A stretch of 64,000 bases of DNA from an uncultured Pelagibacteraceae bacterium (GTDB lineage Bacteria > Pseudomonadota > Alphaproteobacteria > Pelagibacterales > Pelagibacteraceae), in NCBI GenBank assembly GCA_902569055.1, contig CACFSU010000001.1, positions 20,001 through 84,000 on the forward strand. Reading direction: 5' to 3'. Position numbers and translations under genes: made by a program. A model generated the notes under the pieces. It had not been told where the DNA came from. It ran no database searches and saw only the letters and a list, made by a program, of their open reading frames with translations. This document shows, one piece after another, positions 1-10,085 of the stretch (position 1 is its first letter; every line of letters begins with the position of its first letter).

Positions 1-1170
<1,170 letters not shown>

Positions 1171-1375
1171 AAAAACGGCGCACACTAGCTTCAATATAAA
1201 TTCTAAGAATAAAATTTATATTATGTTGAAGTGTGTACGACAAATTTTGGTAACCTTAACCGTCCACACTTCTCTTCTTAAATTTTTACTTTTTAAATAG
1301 CTAATTGAGCAAAAAAAGCCCAATATTCCTCATTAATTTATTGTTTTAGCAATATTTTATAGAGAAAGTTCGATG
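1171..1375 (-). other. 16S rRNA leader with hairpin and boxA-like element
   Basis: This is the untranslated leader between the rRNA promoter and mature 16S. A hairpin lies just before the mature end: CACA (1181-1184) with TGTG (1232-1235), CTTCAA (1189-1194) with TTGAAG (1226-1231), and TATAAATT (1195-1202) with AATTTATA (1213-1220). It resembles a processing stem, but that is inference. Further upstream TGCTCAATTA (1311-1302, minus strand) resembles the boxA antitermination element. Together with the promoter and the M23 upstream region this accounts for the gene-free stretch 1171-1504. Confidence 0.55.
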
Positions 1376-1403
1376 CTTATAGGCTAAAATTAAAGGAAAT
1401 CAA
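1376..1403 (-). promoter_or_regulatory. Probable rRNA operon promoter
   Basis: On the minus strand a -35 box TTGATT (1403-1398) and a -10 box TATAAG (1381-1376) are separated by 16 nt. Transcription would start near 1369 and run into the boxA-like element and 16S. The boxes and spacing are seen directly; function is inferred from sigma-70 consensus. Confidence 0.6.
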
Positions 1404-1504
1404 GCATTTAAGAATAAAAAAACACTAAAAAAACTACTAAATTTAAGGGTTTTTTTGATTTTTTAACAATCATAATTTAATAATTACGACTTAAAAATTT
1501 TTTA

Positions 1505-2797
1505 ATGATCAGTAAATTTAAAGAAAAATTTAAAAATAAAAACGAAATAATAGCATTAGTTCTACTGCTCACTATCACGGTAATCTTAACTAGTTATCAC
1601 AATTATACTAAGAGAAAAATTGATAATTCTTATAAAGATGTAATTAATAACATTTATTTTCAAAAAACAGCCAATCACTTTTTAGATAATTTAGTATCAA
1701 AATTTAAAAAAATTAACCATAAAATTTCATCAGGTGAAACTTTTGACAATATTTTAAAAAATTATCCAATAGACAAAAAGGAAATTGAAGCTATCAAGCA
1801 AAAACTTTCTGAAAAAATTAATATAAACAAATTAAATACTAATCAAAAAATTTATTTAACAATTGATCTATCAAACAATTCAATAAAAAAATTTGTATTT
1901 CAAATCTCTAATAAAGAAAGAATTCTTTTGACTAAAAATATAGAGAATAATGAATTTGAAAAAGAGATTGTATTAACAAAATTAAAAAAAGAAATTATTT
2001 ATAAAGAAAATATAATTCTTCAAAGTTTATATAAATCAGCTTCTGATAAAAAAATACCTGCTAATTCAATTATAGAACTAGCAAGGATTTATGGTTTTCA
2101 AGTAGATTTTCAAAGAGATATTAGAAAAAAAGATAGATTTCAAATTATGTATGAAGTTTTTGTTAATGATAAAAAAAAAATAATTGAAACTGGTAATATT
2201 TTATTTGCAAATTTAATATTAAGTGGTCAAGACAACTCATTATATTATTTTGATGATGAAAAAAATGCTGGTCATTATGATAAAAATGGAAAAAGTGTAA
2301 AAAAAGCTTTAATGAAAACACCAATTAATGGAGCTAGATTATCTTCTCCATTTGGTATGAGAAAACATCCAATAGATGGTTTTAATAAAATGCATCGAGG
2401 CACTGATTTTGCAGCACCTATGGGTACACCAATTATGGCCTCAGGTAACGGAACTATTAAAAAAGCTGGTTGGTGTGGAGGAGGAGGAAATTGTGTTGTA
2501 ATTAGACATAACTCAACTTACCAAACTATATATGCGCATATGTCTAAATTTGCTTCAGGAATAAAAAGTGGGGTTAGAGTTAAACAGGGTCAAACTATAG
2601 GCTTTGTGGGATCTACTGGAAAATCTACTGGTCCACATTTACATTATGAGGTTTTAGTAAATGGAAAAAAAGTCAACTCTCAAACATTAAAACTACCTTC
2701 GGGAAAAATCTTAAAAGGAAAAGACAGAGAAATATTTGAAACAAAAAAAATTAAATTAGAAGTTTTAAAATCAGAAAAAATAATCGGGCTAAAATAA
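1505..2797 (+). CDS. M23 family metallopeptidase (peptidoglycan endopeptidase)
   Basis: Probably a periplasmic, membrane-anchored zinc endopeptidase acting on peptidoglycan cross-links. Residues about 14-30 form one N-terminal membrane helix. A LysM/OapA-like region (about 65-125) follows, and the LytM/M23 domain is C-terminal. Zinc-site residues are visible: H297 and D301 in the HRGTD motif, and HLH at 378-380. The length of 430 aa suits YebA/MepM-type proteins. A plausible promoter is TTGATT (1455-1460), 17-nt spacer, TAATAA (1478-1483). The gene abuts the DUF4167 gene tail to tail. Whether the enzyme is active itself or needs a partner cannot be read from sequence. Confidence 0.9.
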   Translation: MISKFKEKFKNKNEIIALVLLLTITVILTSYHNYTKRKIDNSYKDVINNIYFQKTANHFLDNLVSKFKKINHKISSGETFDNILKNYPIDKKEIEAIKQKLSEKININKLNTNQKIYLTIDLSNNSIKKFVFQISNKERILLTKNIENNEFEKEIVLTKLKKEIIYKENIILQSLYKSASDKKIPANSIIELARIYGFQVDFQRDIRKKDRFQIMYEVFVNDKKKIIETGNILFANLILSGQDNSLYYFDDEKNAGHYDKNGKSVKKALMKTPINGARLSSPFGMRKHPIDGFNKMHRGTDFAAPMGTPIMASGNGTIKKAGWCGGGGNCVVIRHNSTYQTIYAHMSKFASGIKSGVRVKQGQTIGFVGSTGKSTGPHLHYEVLVNGKKVNSQTLKLPSGKILKGKDREIFETKKIKLEVLKSEKIIGLK

Positions 2798-3211
2798 TTA
2801 TTTAGAAACTGTAATTTTAGTTTCTATTGAAGCTTCCTTAGCTTCAACTTTTTCATTATCTAAATTAACAACCTCAGTTTTACCTTCTTTTTTTTCTTCA
2901 GTTGGATTCCCTGAAAATCTTTGTTTTTTGTACAGCTCTTGTTCATTTAAAATTCTTGTAAAATGATCTGCATGTTGAAAATAATTTTCAGACAAAATTT
3001 TATCTCCACTTGATAAAGCCTCCCGAGCTAAATTATTATATTTTTCTATTAATTTTGAAGCGTTATGATTATTTCTTCCAGGAATTTTCCTCTGGAAATT
3101 TTCATTATTTGTAAAATTTGAACCAAATTTTGGCCTATCACCATTAGGTTTAAAATTTCTGTCATTTCTTCTAAAATTATTTCTTCTATTATTATTTCTA
3201 AATGTAACCAT
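2798..3211 (-). CDS. DUF4167 domain-containing protein
   Basis: A 137-aa protein of unknown function. Residues 1-45 are Arg/Asn-rich (repeated RNN/RRN), typical of a nucleic-acid-binding tail. Residues about 48-95 match the DUF4167 core as recalled for alphaproteobacteria (SKLIEKYNNLAREALSSGD, then a helix ending FTRIL). The C-terminal third is acidic and low-complexity. It is the last gene of the lysC-ispG-prfA-prmC run, 11 nt after prmC, and genes of this family usually sit behind prmC. An RNA- or ribosome-related role is a guess from the basic tail and the company of prfA/prmC. Confidence 0.8.
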   Translation of the reverse strand: MVTFRNNNRRNNFRRNDRNFKPNGDRPKFGSNFTNNENFQRKIPGRNNHNASKLIEKYNNLAREALSSGDKILSENYFQHADHFTRILNEQELYKKQRFSGNPTEEKKEGKTEVVNLDNEKVEAKEASIETKITVSK

Positions 3212-3222
3212 AAATTTATTGT

Positions 3223-4065
3223 TTAGATTTTTTTACTAATTATACATCTATCATTTTTTGAATAATCTTTTATTACAGCTTCAATAAAAAAACCTTTATC
3301 CATTAATATTTTTTTAACCTCTTTTTTTTGGTTAAAAGCAATTTCTAAAATTAACTTACCATTCTTTTTTGTCAGCTTAGTTGCTTTATTTATAACTTTT
3401 CTTATTTCCGATAATCCGTCTAACCCACCATTTAGAGCTAAATATGGCTCAAAATCTTTTATATCCTTATCTAATTTTTTTAAATCTAATTTTTTTACAT
3501 AAGGTGGATTAGATATAATTAAATCATATTTGCCCAAATTAAAATTGTCAATATCTGATTTAAATAATTTAACTCTTTCTTTTACCTTAAGTTTATAAGC
3601 ATTTTTTTTACATAAATTCAAACAATTCTTACTTATATCTATTCCCGTGCCTAAAAATTCTTTTTTTTCTTTTAAAATAGATAGTAAAATAGACCCAGAA
3701 CCAACTCCTACATCTAAAAAATTAATCTTTTTTTTATACTTATAAATTTTTAATACTTGCTCAATTATTAACTCTGTGTCTGGCCTTGGAATTAAAACAC
3801 CTTCACCTATTTCAAATTCATATTTCCAAAAATATTTTTTTCCTGTCAAATAAGCCATTGGTTTACCTTTAGATCGTTCAGTAACCAATTTTTGAAAATT
3901 TAAATAATCATATTTGTTAATTTCTTTTTGCAAATTTAGAATAATATATTCTCTACTTTTATTAATAACTTTTGAGATCAAAATTTCACTATCTAGCAAA
4001 GATGATTTAATATAATTTTTTTTTAAAATAATATTTGCTTGCTTAATAGCAGTGTCGATTTTCAT
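3223..4065 (-). CDS. prmC: Peptide chain release factor N5-glutamine methyltransferase PrmC
   Basis: SAM-dependent enzyme that methylates the Gln of the GGQ motif in release factors RF1/RF2. The N-terminal helical release-factor-binding domain is followed by RPDTE (94-98), the SAM-binding motif DVGVGSGS (about 118-125) and the family signature NPPY (186-189). At 280 aa it has normal length. It starts 1 nt after the prfA stop, so the enzyme is made with its substrate. The start is a strong ATG (MKIDTAIKQA). Confidence 0.95.
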   Translation of the reverse strand: MKIDTAIKQANIILKKNYIKSSLLDSEILISKVINKSREYIILNLQKEINKYDYLNFQKLVTERSKGKPMAYLTGKKYFWKYEFEIGEGVLIPRPDTELIIEQVLKIYKYKKKINFLDVGVGSGSILLSILKEKKEFLGTGIDISKNCLNLCKKNAYKLKVKERVKLFKSDIDNFNLGKYDLIISNPPYVKKLDLKKLDKDIKDFEPYLALNGGLDGLSEIRKVINKATKLTKKNGKLILEIAFNQKKEVKKILMDKGFFIEAVIKDYSKNDRCIISKKI

Positions 4066-4066
4066 T

Positions 4067-5140
4067 TCAATTTAAACTATTTAAACTTTCTTCTTGAGCC
4101 TGAAGTGTTAAGGATTCTATCATATCATCAAATGCTTCACCTTCTAAAAATTCTTCTAATTTATGAAGTGTTAAATTTATTCGATGATCAGTCACTCTTC
4201 CTTGGGGGAAATTATATGTTCTAATTCTTTCCGATCTATCACCTGTTCCAATTTTACTTTTTCTATCTTGAGATCTTTCTTGATCAATCCTTGATCTTTC
4301 TAATTCATAAAGTCGTGATCTTAAAATTTTCATACCTTTAGCTTTATTTTTGTGTTGAGATTTTTCATCTTGTTGAGATACAGATAGACCTGTAGGAATA
4401 TGAGTTATTCTAACAGCACTATCAGTAGTGTTAACAGATTGACCACCTGGACCACCAGCTCTAAAAACATCTATTCTAAGATCAGCGTCATTAATTTTCA
4501 AATCAACTTCTTCAGCTTCTGGCAATACTGCAACTGTTGCAGCTGAAGTGTGGACTCTCCCTTGAGTTTCAGTATCAGGTACCCTTTGAACTCTATGAAC
4601 TCCACTTTCATATTTTAAAGTCGAATAGATATTGTTCCCCTTTATAGATGCAATAACCTCTTTTAAGCCTCCAGCCTCACTTCTAGAAATTGAAATTAAT
4701 TCTACTGACCATTTTTTTTTATTGCTTACTTTTTCATACATCTTAAATAAGTCTGCAGCAAATAAACTCGCTTCTAAACCGCCAGTGCCAGCTCTTATTT
4801 CAATTATAGCATTTTTTTTGTCAGCTTCATCTTTTGGTAATAAAAATAACTTAAGCTTTTTTTCATTATTTTCATTTTCTAATTTCAAATCATTTAACTC
4901 TATCTCAGCCATTTTAATTAGTTCAGTATCAGAATTTTTATCATCTAAAATTTTTTGTATCTCCGATTTATCTTTTTCATAAGAAATATATTTTTTTGCA
5001 TCTTGAATGATTTCATTTAAATCAGCATACTCTTTAGATTTTTCAGCAAAAATTTTTTTATCAATTTTTCCTAATGATAAATCCTTTTCCAATACTGAAT
5101 GCTTGCTAATCAACTCTTCAACTGTTTTTAGTGGTATCAT
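4067..5140 (-). CDS. prfA: Peptide chain release factor 1
   Basis: Class I release factor that reads UAA and UAG and triggers peptide release. The PxT anticodon-like motif PDT (188-190) identifies RF1 rather than RF2, and GGQ lies at 232-234. The length of 357 aa is standard. It sits between ispG and prmC with 1-nt gaps. As the UAG-reading factor it is relevant to the in-frame amber codon in gcrA in this window: a normal-looking RF1 argues against general UAG reassignment. Confidence 0.97.
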   Translation of the reverse strand: MIPLKTVEELISKHSVLEKDLSLGKIDKKIFAEKSKEYADLNEIIQDAKKYISYEKDKSEIQKILDDKNSDTELIKMAEIELNDLKLENENNEKKLKLFLLPKDEADKKNAIIEIRAGTGGLEASLFAADLFKMYEKVSNKKKWSVELISISRSEAGGLKEVIASIKGNNIYSTLKYESGVHRVQRVPDTETQGRVHTSAATVAVLPEAEEVDLKINDADLRIDVFRAGGPGGQSVNTTDSAVRITHIPTGLSVSQQDEKSQHKNKAKGMKILRSRLYELERSRIDQERSQDRKSKIGTGDRSERIRTYNFPQGRVTDHRINLTLHKLEEFLEGEAFDDMIESLTLQAQEESLNSLN

Positions 5141-5141
5141 T

Positions 5142-6239
5142 TTAATTATTTTCTAGCTCAGAAACTTTTTTTTCAACCTCACTTACAATCTTTTCAATCA
5201 TATTACTGGTTAAAACTTTTTCAGACTGTACTCCTGACAAATAAAGCATATTATTTCCTTTTTTACCCCCTGTTATTCCAACATCTGTCATCGCTGCTTC
5301 TCCAGGACCATTAACCACACATCCTATTACAGAAAGAGTAATGGGTGTTTTAATATGTGAAAGCTTTTGTTCTAAAACTTTAACAGTTTCTATCACTTGA
5401 AATCCTTGTCTTGCGCACGAGGGACAGGAAATTATTTTAACTCCTCTTTCCCTTAGATTAAGAGATTTTAATATCTCATTTCCGATTTTAACTTCTTCAA
5501 CTGGGTTATCTGATAAAGAAATTCTTATAGTATCTCCTATGCCATCTAAGAGCAAAGTTCCCAATCCAATTGAAGATTTTATACTCCCTGGTATAAAACC
5601 TCCTGCCTCTGTAATACCTAGGTGAAGAGGATAATCAGTAACCTTTGACAACTGACGATAGGCTTCTATTGATAAAAAAACATCTGAAGATTTAACACTT
5701 ATTTTTAAATTATTAAAATCCTCATCTTCTAGAATTTTAACATTTCTCAAAGCGCTTTCAACTAATGCTTCTGGACAAGGTTCTCTGTATTTCTCTAAAA
5801 TATCTTTCTCTAAAGATCCTGCATTAACACCTACTCTAATAGAACAATTATTATCACGTGCTGCTTTTATAACTTCTTTAATTTTATTTACATTACCAAT
5901 ATTTCCAGGATTTATTCTTAAACAACTAGCACCACTCTCTGCTGCCTCAATCGCTCTTTTATAATGAAAATGAATATCAGCAACTATAGGCACATCAACA
6001 TGTTTAATAATTTCTTTTAAAGCTTTAGATGATGACTCATCTGGACAAGAAACTCTAACTATGTCAGCACCTTCACTGTGAATTTCATTAATTTGTATAA
6101 TGGTGGCCTTTATATTTGTGGTGAGAGTATTAGTCATCGATTGCACTGATATAGGATTGTTTCCTCCTACTTTAACTTTACCTACATTAATTTCTTTTGT
6201 TTTTCTTCTTTTGATGTCTCTAAACGGTCTTATACTCAT
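5142..6239 (-). CDS. ispG: 4-hydroxy-3-methylbut-2-en-1-yl diphosphate synthase IspG
   Basis: Iron-sulfur enzyme of the MEP isoprenoid pathway that converts ME-cPP to HMBPP. At 365 aa it is the short bacterial form. The N-terminal TIM-barrel part carries the usual start ([17 protein letters not shown]). The C-terminal part has the cluster cysteines in [10 protein letters not shown] and [11 protein letters not shown]. Its ATG overlaps the lysC stop by 4 nt, suggesting translational coupling. The reductant (ferredoxin or flavodoxin) is not in the window. Confidence 0.96.
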   Translation of the reverse strand: MSIRPFRDIKRRKTKEINVGKVKVGGNNPISVQSMTNTLTTNIKATIIQINEIHSEGADIVRVSCPDESSSKALKEIIKHVDVPIVADIHFHYKRAIEAAESGASCLRINPGNIGNVNKIKEVIKAARDNNCSIRVGVNAGSLEKDILEKYREPCPEALVESALRNVKILEDEDFNNLKISVKSSDVFLSIEAYRQLSKVTDYPLHLGITEAGGFIPGSIKSSIGLGTLLLDGIGDTIRISLSDNPVEEVKIGNEILKSLNLRERGVKIISCPSCARQGFQVIETVKVLEQKLSHIKTPITLSVIGCVVNGPGEAAMTDVGITGGKKGNNMLYLSGVQSEKVLTSNMIEKIVSEVEKKVSELENN

Positions 6240-7456
6240 TTTATATTATCTAATTTAAATTCTTTGTGTAATGCAATTAAAGCCTTTTTAGTATTTTTTT
6301 TGTCAATTAAAACTGAAATTTTAATCTCAGAAGTTGAGATTACTTTTATATTAATTTTTTTATTTGCAAGAGTTTGAAACATTCTAAAAGTAACTCCAGG
6401 TGTTGTAATCATCCCAACTCCAATTATAGAAATTTTTGAAACACCTTTTTCAAATAGTAATTTTCTATAATTAATAGTTTTGTTTTCTTGAATTATCTTT
6501 TTTGTTTTATTCAAATCTTCTTTCTTAATTGTAAATGTTAAATCTGTCTCTTTCCCATTGGAAGAAATATTTTGAACAACCATATCAACGTTTATTAAAT
6601 TTTTAGATAATGGTTTAAAAATAGATGCAGCGACTCCGGGTTTATCTTTCACACCAATAAGTGAAACCTTTGAATCATTTTGAGTAGAAGAGATTCCTGT
6701 AACAATTTTATTATTAATTATATTAGATCTTTTAGTAATTAAAGTTCCTGATTTTTTTATAAAAGATGATTTTACTTCAATATCAATTCTATTTAATCTT
6801 GCATCTTGAATTGAAACTGGTTGCATGACCTTAGCACCAAGTGATGCCATTTCCAACATTTCCTCATATGAAATTACTTTAATTTTTTTTGCTTTTTTTA
6901 ATTTGTTTGGATCTGTAGTAAACACTCCCTCAACATCAGTATAAATTATACATCTTTCAGCTTTAAAAAATTTCGCAACCATAATTGCACTTGCATCTGA
7001 TCCTCCTCGTCCAATAGTGGTAATTCTATTTTCACTGTTAACTCCTTGAAACCCAGCAATAATTGGTATGCCACCCTCTTTTAAATATTTTATAATTTTA
7101 CTTTTATTGATTTGATTAATCCTTGAATTCTTGTGTGTTCCTACGGTTATAATTGGAACTTGCCAGGATAACCAAGATCTAGATTTAAAACCTTTATGAA
7201 TTAATCTTCCTGCTATCAAAGAGCAGGCCATTTGTTCCCCTGAAGAAACTAAAACATCGTGCTCTGCCCCAGAAAAATTATCACTTAATTCAGAAGATTT
7301 TTTTATTAACTCATTTGTCACACCACTCATAGCTGATGAAATAACAATAACTTTATAATTTTTCTTTTTGTAATTTGCAATTATTTTAGTAACTTTTATA
7401 ATCTTTTTTATTGTACCAACTGAAGTCCCCCCAAATTTTAATACTACAATTTTCAT
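6236..7456 (-). CDS. lysC: Aspartate kinase
   Basis: Phosphorylates aspartate, the first step toward lysine/DAP, threonine and methionine. KFGGTSVG lies at residues 7-14, the kinase domain has GRGGSDASA, and two ACT regulatory domains fill the C-terminal part from about 265. At 406 aa it is a monofunctional enzyme with no homoserine dehydrogenase fusion. It is the first gene of its run, divergent from ubiG with 68 nt between, and supplies the pathway served by dapD and dapE elsewhere in the window. Feedback control through the ACT domains is expected from the family. Confidence 0.95.
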   Translation of the reverse strand: MKIVVLKFGGTSVGTIKKIIKVTKIIANYKKKNYKVIVISSAMSGVTNELIKKSSELSDNFSGAEHDVLVSSGEQMACSLIAGRLIHKGFKSRSWLSWQVPIITVGTHKNSRINQINKSKIIKYLKEGGIPIIAGFQGVNSENRITTIGRGGSDASAIMVAKFFKAERCIIYTDVEGVFTTDPNKLKKAKKIKVISYEEMLEMASLGAKVMQPVSIQDARLNRIDIEVKSSFIKKSGTLITKRSNIINNKIVTGISSTQNDSKVSLIGVKDKPGVAASIFKPLSKNLINVDMVVQNISSNGKETDLTFTIKKEDLNKTKKIIQENKTINYRKLLFEKGVSKISIIGVGMITTPGVTFRMFQTLANKKINIKVISTSEIKISVLIDKKNTKKALIALHKEFKLDNIK

Positions 7457-7524
7457 GATAAACTATTCTTTTAAATTTAAAAAATATTGAATAAATACAT
7501 GTTGAATATAAAGTCAACTCACTA

Positions 7525-8253
7525 ATGAAAAATAACACAATTAATAAAAAAGAAATAGAAAAATTTTCTAAAATTGCTGAAGAATGGTGGAATCCCCATG
7601 GGAAATTCAAACCATTACATAAATTTAATCCAATTCGAATTTCATATATAAAAGAAAATATAATTAAAACATTCAAATTAGTTCGCAAGGAAACTCCATT
7701 AAAAAATATTAAAATTTTAGATATTGGCTGTGGTGGAGGGTTACTGTCTGAGCCTATGTCTAGATTGGGTGCTACTGTTACTGCAATTGATGCATCTGAA
7801 AAAAATATAAATGTTGCAAAACTTCATGCTAAAAAAAATAATCTAAAAATAAATTATATTCATACTTCACCAGAGAAATTAAAAAATGAAAATAAGTTCG
7901 ATGTAATTTTAAATATGGAAATTGTAGAGCATGTTGAGGATATAAAATTTTTTTTAAAATCTTGCTCTAAACTTCTAAAAAAAAATGGAATAATGTTTGT
8001 GGCCACAATCAATAAAACTTTAAAATCTTATGCTTTTGCAATCATAGGAGCAGAATACATCCTTCGGTGGCTTCCTATAGGAACTCATGATTGGGAAAAA
8101 TTTGTTAAACCAGATAATTTAATTGAAATTTTAAAAAATAACAAAATTAAGCTAGATAAATTAGATGGAATGAAATTTAATATAATTACTGATGAATGGA
8201 AAATTAGCCAGGATAAATCAGTAAACTATATTGCCAAATTTATAAAAAATTAA
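7525..8253 (+). CDS. ubiG: Ubiquinone biosynthesis O-methyltransferase UbiG
   Basis: SAM-dependent methyltransferase that performs both O-methylations in ubiquinone synthesis. The family signature EEWWNPHGKFKPLH (about 19-32) and SAM motif DIGCGGGLLSEP (66-77) are present, with a C-terminal amphipathic region typical of this peripheral membrane enzyme. Length 242 aa is normal. The divergent pairing with lysC is common in alphaproteobacteria. Its stop codon overlaps that of the DUF1178 gene in a shared TTAA. Confidence 0.95.
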   Translation: MKNNTINKKEIEKFSKIAEEWWNPHGKFKPLHKFNPIRISYIKENIIKTFKLVRKETPLKNIKILDIGCGGGLLSEPMSRLGATVTAIDASEKNINVAKLHAKKNNLKINYIHTSPEKLKNENKFDVILNMEIVEHVEDIKFFLKSCSKLLKKNGIMFVATINKTLKSYAFAIIGAEYILRWLPIGTHDWEKFVKPDNLIEILKNNKIKLDKLDGMKFNIITDEWKISQDKSVNYIAKFIKN

Positions 8254-8678
8254 TTATTATTTTCTTCTACCCAGGGTATCATATGAGCATCAATACCTTC
8301 TTCTTTAAGTTCTTGAAGATCTTTTTTTGAAGCAGTTCCATAAATACCTTTGTCTCTTATTTTATTATTATAATGAATTGATCTAGCTTCATAAGCAAAG
8401 TTTTCCCCCACATAATCTAAATTATTTTTTATAAATTTTTGGTATTTAAAAATCATTTTTTTGATTTTTTTATATTTTTGTATTTCTTTTTCACTTTTTT
8501 GAATTAAACTTTTATTAATTAACTTAGGAGCCATTAAGTTTTTTTCGACCCTTAAAGATCCACAACTATAACAGTTTAGTAATTTTTTTTTTTTTAATTT
8601 GTCATATTCTTTTGAGTTTACAAACCAACTGTCAAAAGTTAAGTCACACTTTTTACAAACAAGATTATATTTAATCAT
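8250..8678 (-). CDS. DUF1178 family protein
   Basis: A 142-aa small protein with a zinc-ribbon-like N-terminus: C8-x2-C11 and C36-x2-C39. The rest is Lys-rich with a conserved C-terminal segment (YGTASKKDLQELKEEGI then MIPWVEE) that matches the alphaproteobacterial DUF1178 family as I recall it. Function is unknown. It follows argJ on the same strand after 40 nt and overlaps ubiG tail to tail. Confidence 0.85.
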   Translation of the reverse strand: MIKYNLVCKKCDLTFDSWFVNSKEYDKLKKKKLLNCYSCGSLRVEKNLMAPKLINKSLIQKSEKEIQKYKKIKKMIFKYQKFIKNNLDYVGENFAYEARSIHYNNKIRDKGIYGTASKKDLQELKEEGIDAHMIPWVEENNN

Positions 8679-8718
8679 ACAAATTATCTAAGTATTAATT
8701 TATAAAATTTCAATACAT

Positions 8719-10020
8719 TTAACTTCTATAATCAGCATTAATTTCAATGTATTTTTTAGTAAAATCCATAGTATAGACTGTAAAATTTTTTTTACCATTT
8801 CCAATACCAACACTGATTTCTATATTAGAATTTTTCATATAATTTGCTGCTTCAGTTTCGTTATAATTATTATAAATTTTTCCTTTATAAACAATATTTA
8901 AATCTCCAAATTTAATAAACAATTTATTTAAATTAATATCAACTTGAGATTTTCCTATTGCCATAATTATTCTTCCCCAATTTGGATCTTCTCCTGAAAT
9001 AGCAGTTTTTACTAAAGGAGAGTTTGCGATTGAAAAAGCAATTTTTTTTGCATCTTGTTCTGTCTTAGAATTTAGTACATTTATTGTTATAAACTTAGAT
9101 GCTCCTTCACCATCAGCTACTACTCTTTTTGCTAAATTTAACAAAACTTTATTTAATGACTCTTCAAATAATTTTATTTTTTTATCGTTAATACTTTTAA
9201 TCTTTTGGTTTTTTGCCTTTCCTGTTGAAAATATTGAAATCATATCATTGGTGCTAGTATCTCCATCACAACTAATTGCGTTGAATGTATTCTCAATATT
9301 TTTTTTTAATAACTTTTTTAATAATTCATTAGAAATTTCTGCATCAGTAAAGATATAGCCTAAAGTAGTAGCCATGTTGGGGTGTATCATTCCTGATCCT
9401 TTAGCAACCCCATAAATTTTTACATTTGTATTTCCAATTTTACACTCCTCCATTGCAATTTTTGGCTGCGTATCAGTAGTCATTATTCCGAGAGCTGCTT
9501 TAATCCAAATATATTTATTTTGTACATATCTTATATTTTTTATTAAATCTGGAATTTTTAATTTTATTTTTTCCTCTGGAAATTTTTCGCCAATTGTTCC
9601 AGTACATCCAAAAATTATATTTTTTGATTTAATTATTTTAGCTTCTTCTTCATCCTCTTTTTGTTTTTCAGTTAATTGTTTTGATACTAAATCCGCAATG
9701 TGTTGCATGCTTTTATAGCCTTGCTCATTTGTAAAAGTATTTGCATTTCTGGAGTTTACTATTAATGAAAAAATTTTTTCAGTCTTTTGATTTAAATTCC
9801 ATTTAATATTTTCTGACAAAATTTTTGATTGAGAATAAACTGAAGCAAAATTTGCTCCGTCTCTAAAATAAAACATTACTAAATCATCTCTCTTGGTATT
9901 ATATAAATTAGCACTTACAGACGATATTGATAAACCGTCTAAATGATCAAGATCTTGATATTGGTTCATTTTTCTATCTTGAGATTTAGATGCTAAAAAA
10001 TTTGATAAATTAATTCCCAT
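8719..10020 (-). CDS. argJ: Glutamate N-acetyltransferase/amino-acid acetyltransferase ArgJ
   Basis: Bifunctional arginine biosynthesis enzyme: it transfers acetyl from N-acetylornithine to glutamate and may also use acetyl-CoA. The self-cleavage site is visible in PNMATTLGY, with M216-A217-T218; Thr218 becomes the N-terminal nucleophile of the beta chain. Length 433 aa is slightly long because the N-terminus carries about 20 extra residues; a start at Met18 is possible. It complements argB, argD and argF in this window and is divergent from secA (65 nt). Confidence 0.94.
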   Translation of the reverse strand: MGINLSNFLASKSQDRKMNQYQDLDHLDGLSISSVSANLYNTKRDDLVMFYFRDGANFASVYSQSKILSENIKWNLNQKTEKIFSLIVNSRNANTFTNEQGYKSMQHIADLVSKQLTEKQKEDEEEAKIIKSKNIIFGCTGTIGEKFPEEKIKLKIPDLIKNIRYVQNKYIWIKAALGIMTTDTQPKIAMEECKIGNTNVKIYGVAKGSGMIHPNMATTLGYIFTDAEISNELLKKLLKKNIENTFNAISCDGDTSTNDMISIFSTGKAKNQKIKSINDKKIKLFEESLNKVLLNLAKRVVADGEGASKFITINVLNSKTEQDAKKIAFSIANSPLVKTAISGEDPNWGRIIMAIGKSQVDINLNKLFIKFGDLNIVYKGKIYNNYNETEAANYMKNSNIEISVGIGNGKKNFTVYTMDFTKKYIEINADYRS

Positions 10021-10085
10021 AATATTTAAAATTTACATTAAATAACTATATTAAAACTTGTAATTAAATTATATATCAAAAACAA

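Noticed and set aside
4632..4982. 116-aa open frame antisense to prfA
   Set aside because: Shadow frame, Ser/Leu/Phe-rich as expected for the complement of a Lys-rich gene.
4067..5140. Genome-wide reassignment of UAG as an explanation for the gcrA amber codon
   Set aside because: RF1 is intact with its PxT and GGQ motifs, and the fmt gene here ends in TAG in the usual way.
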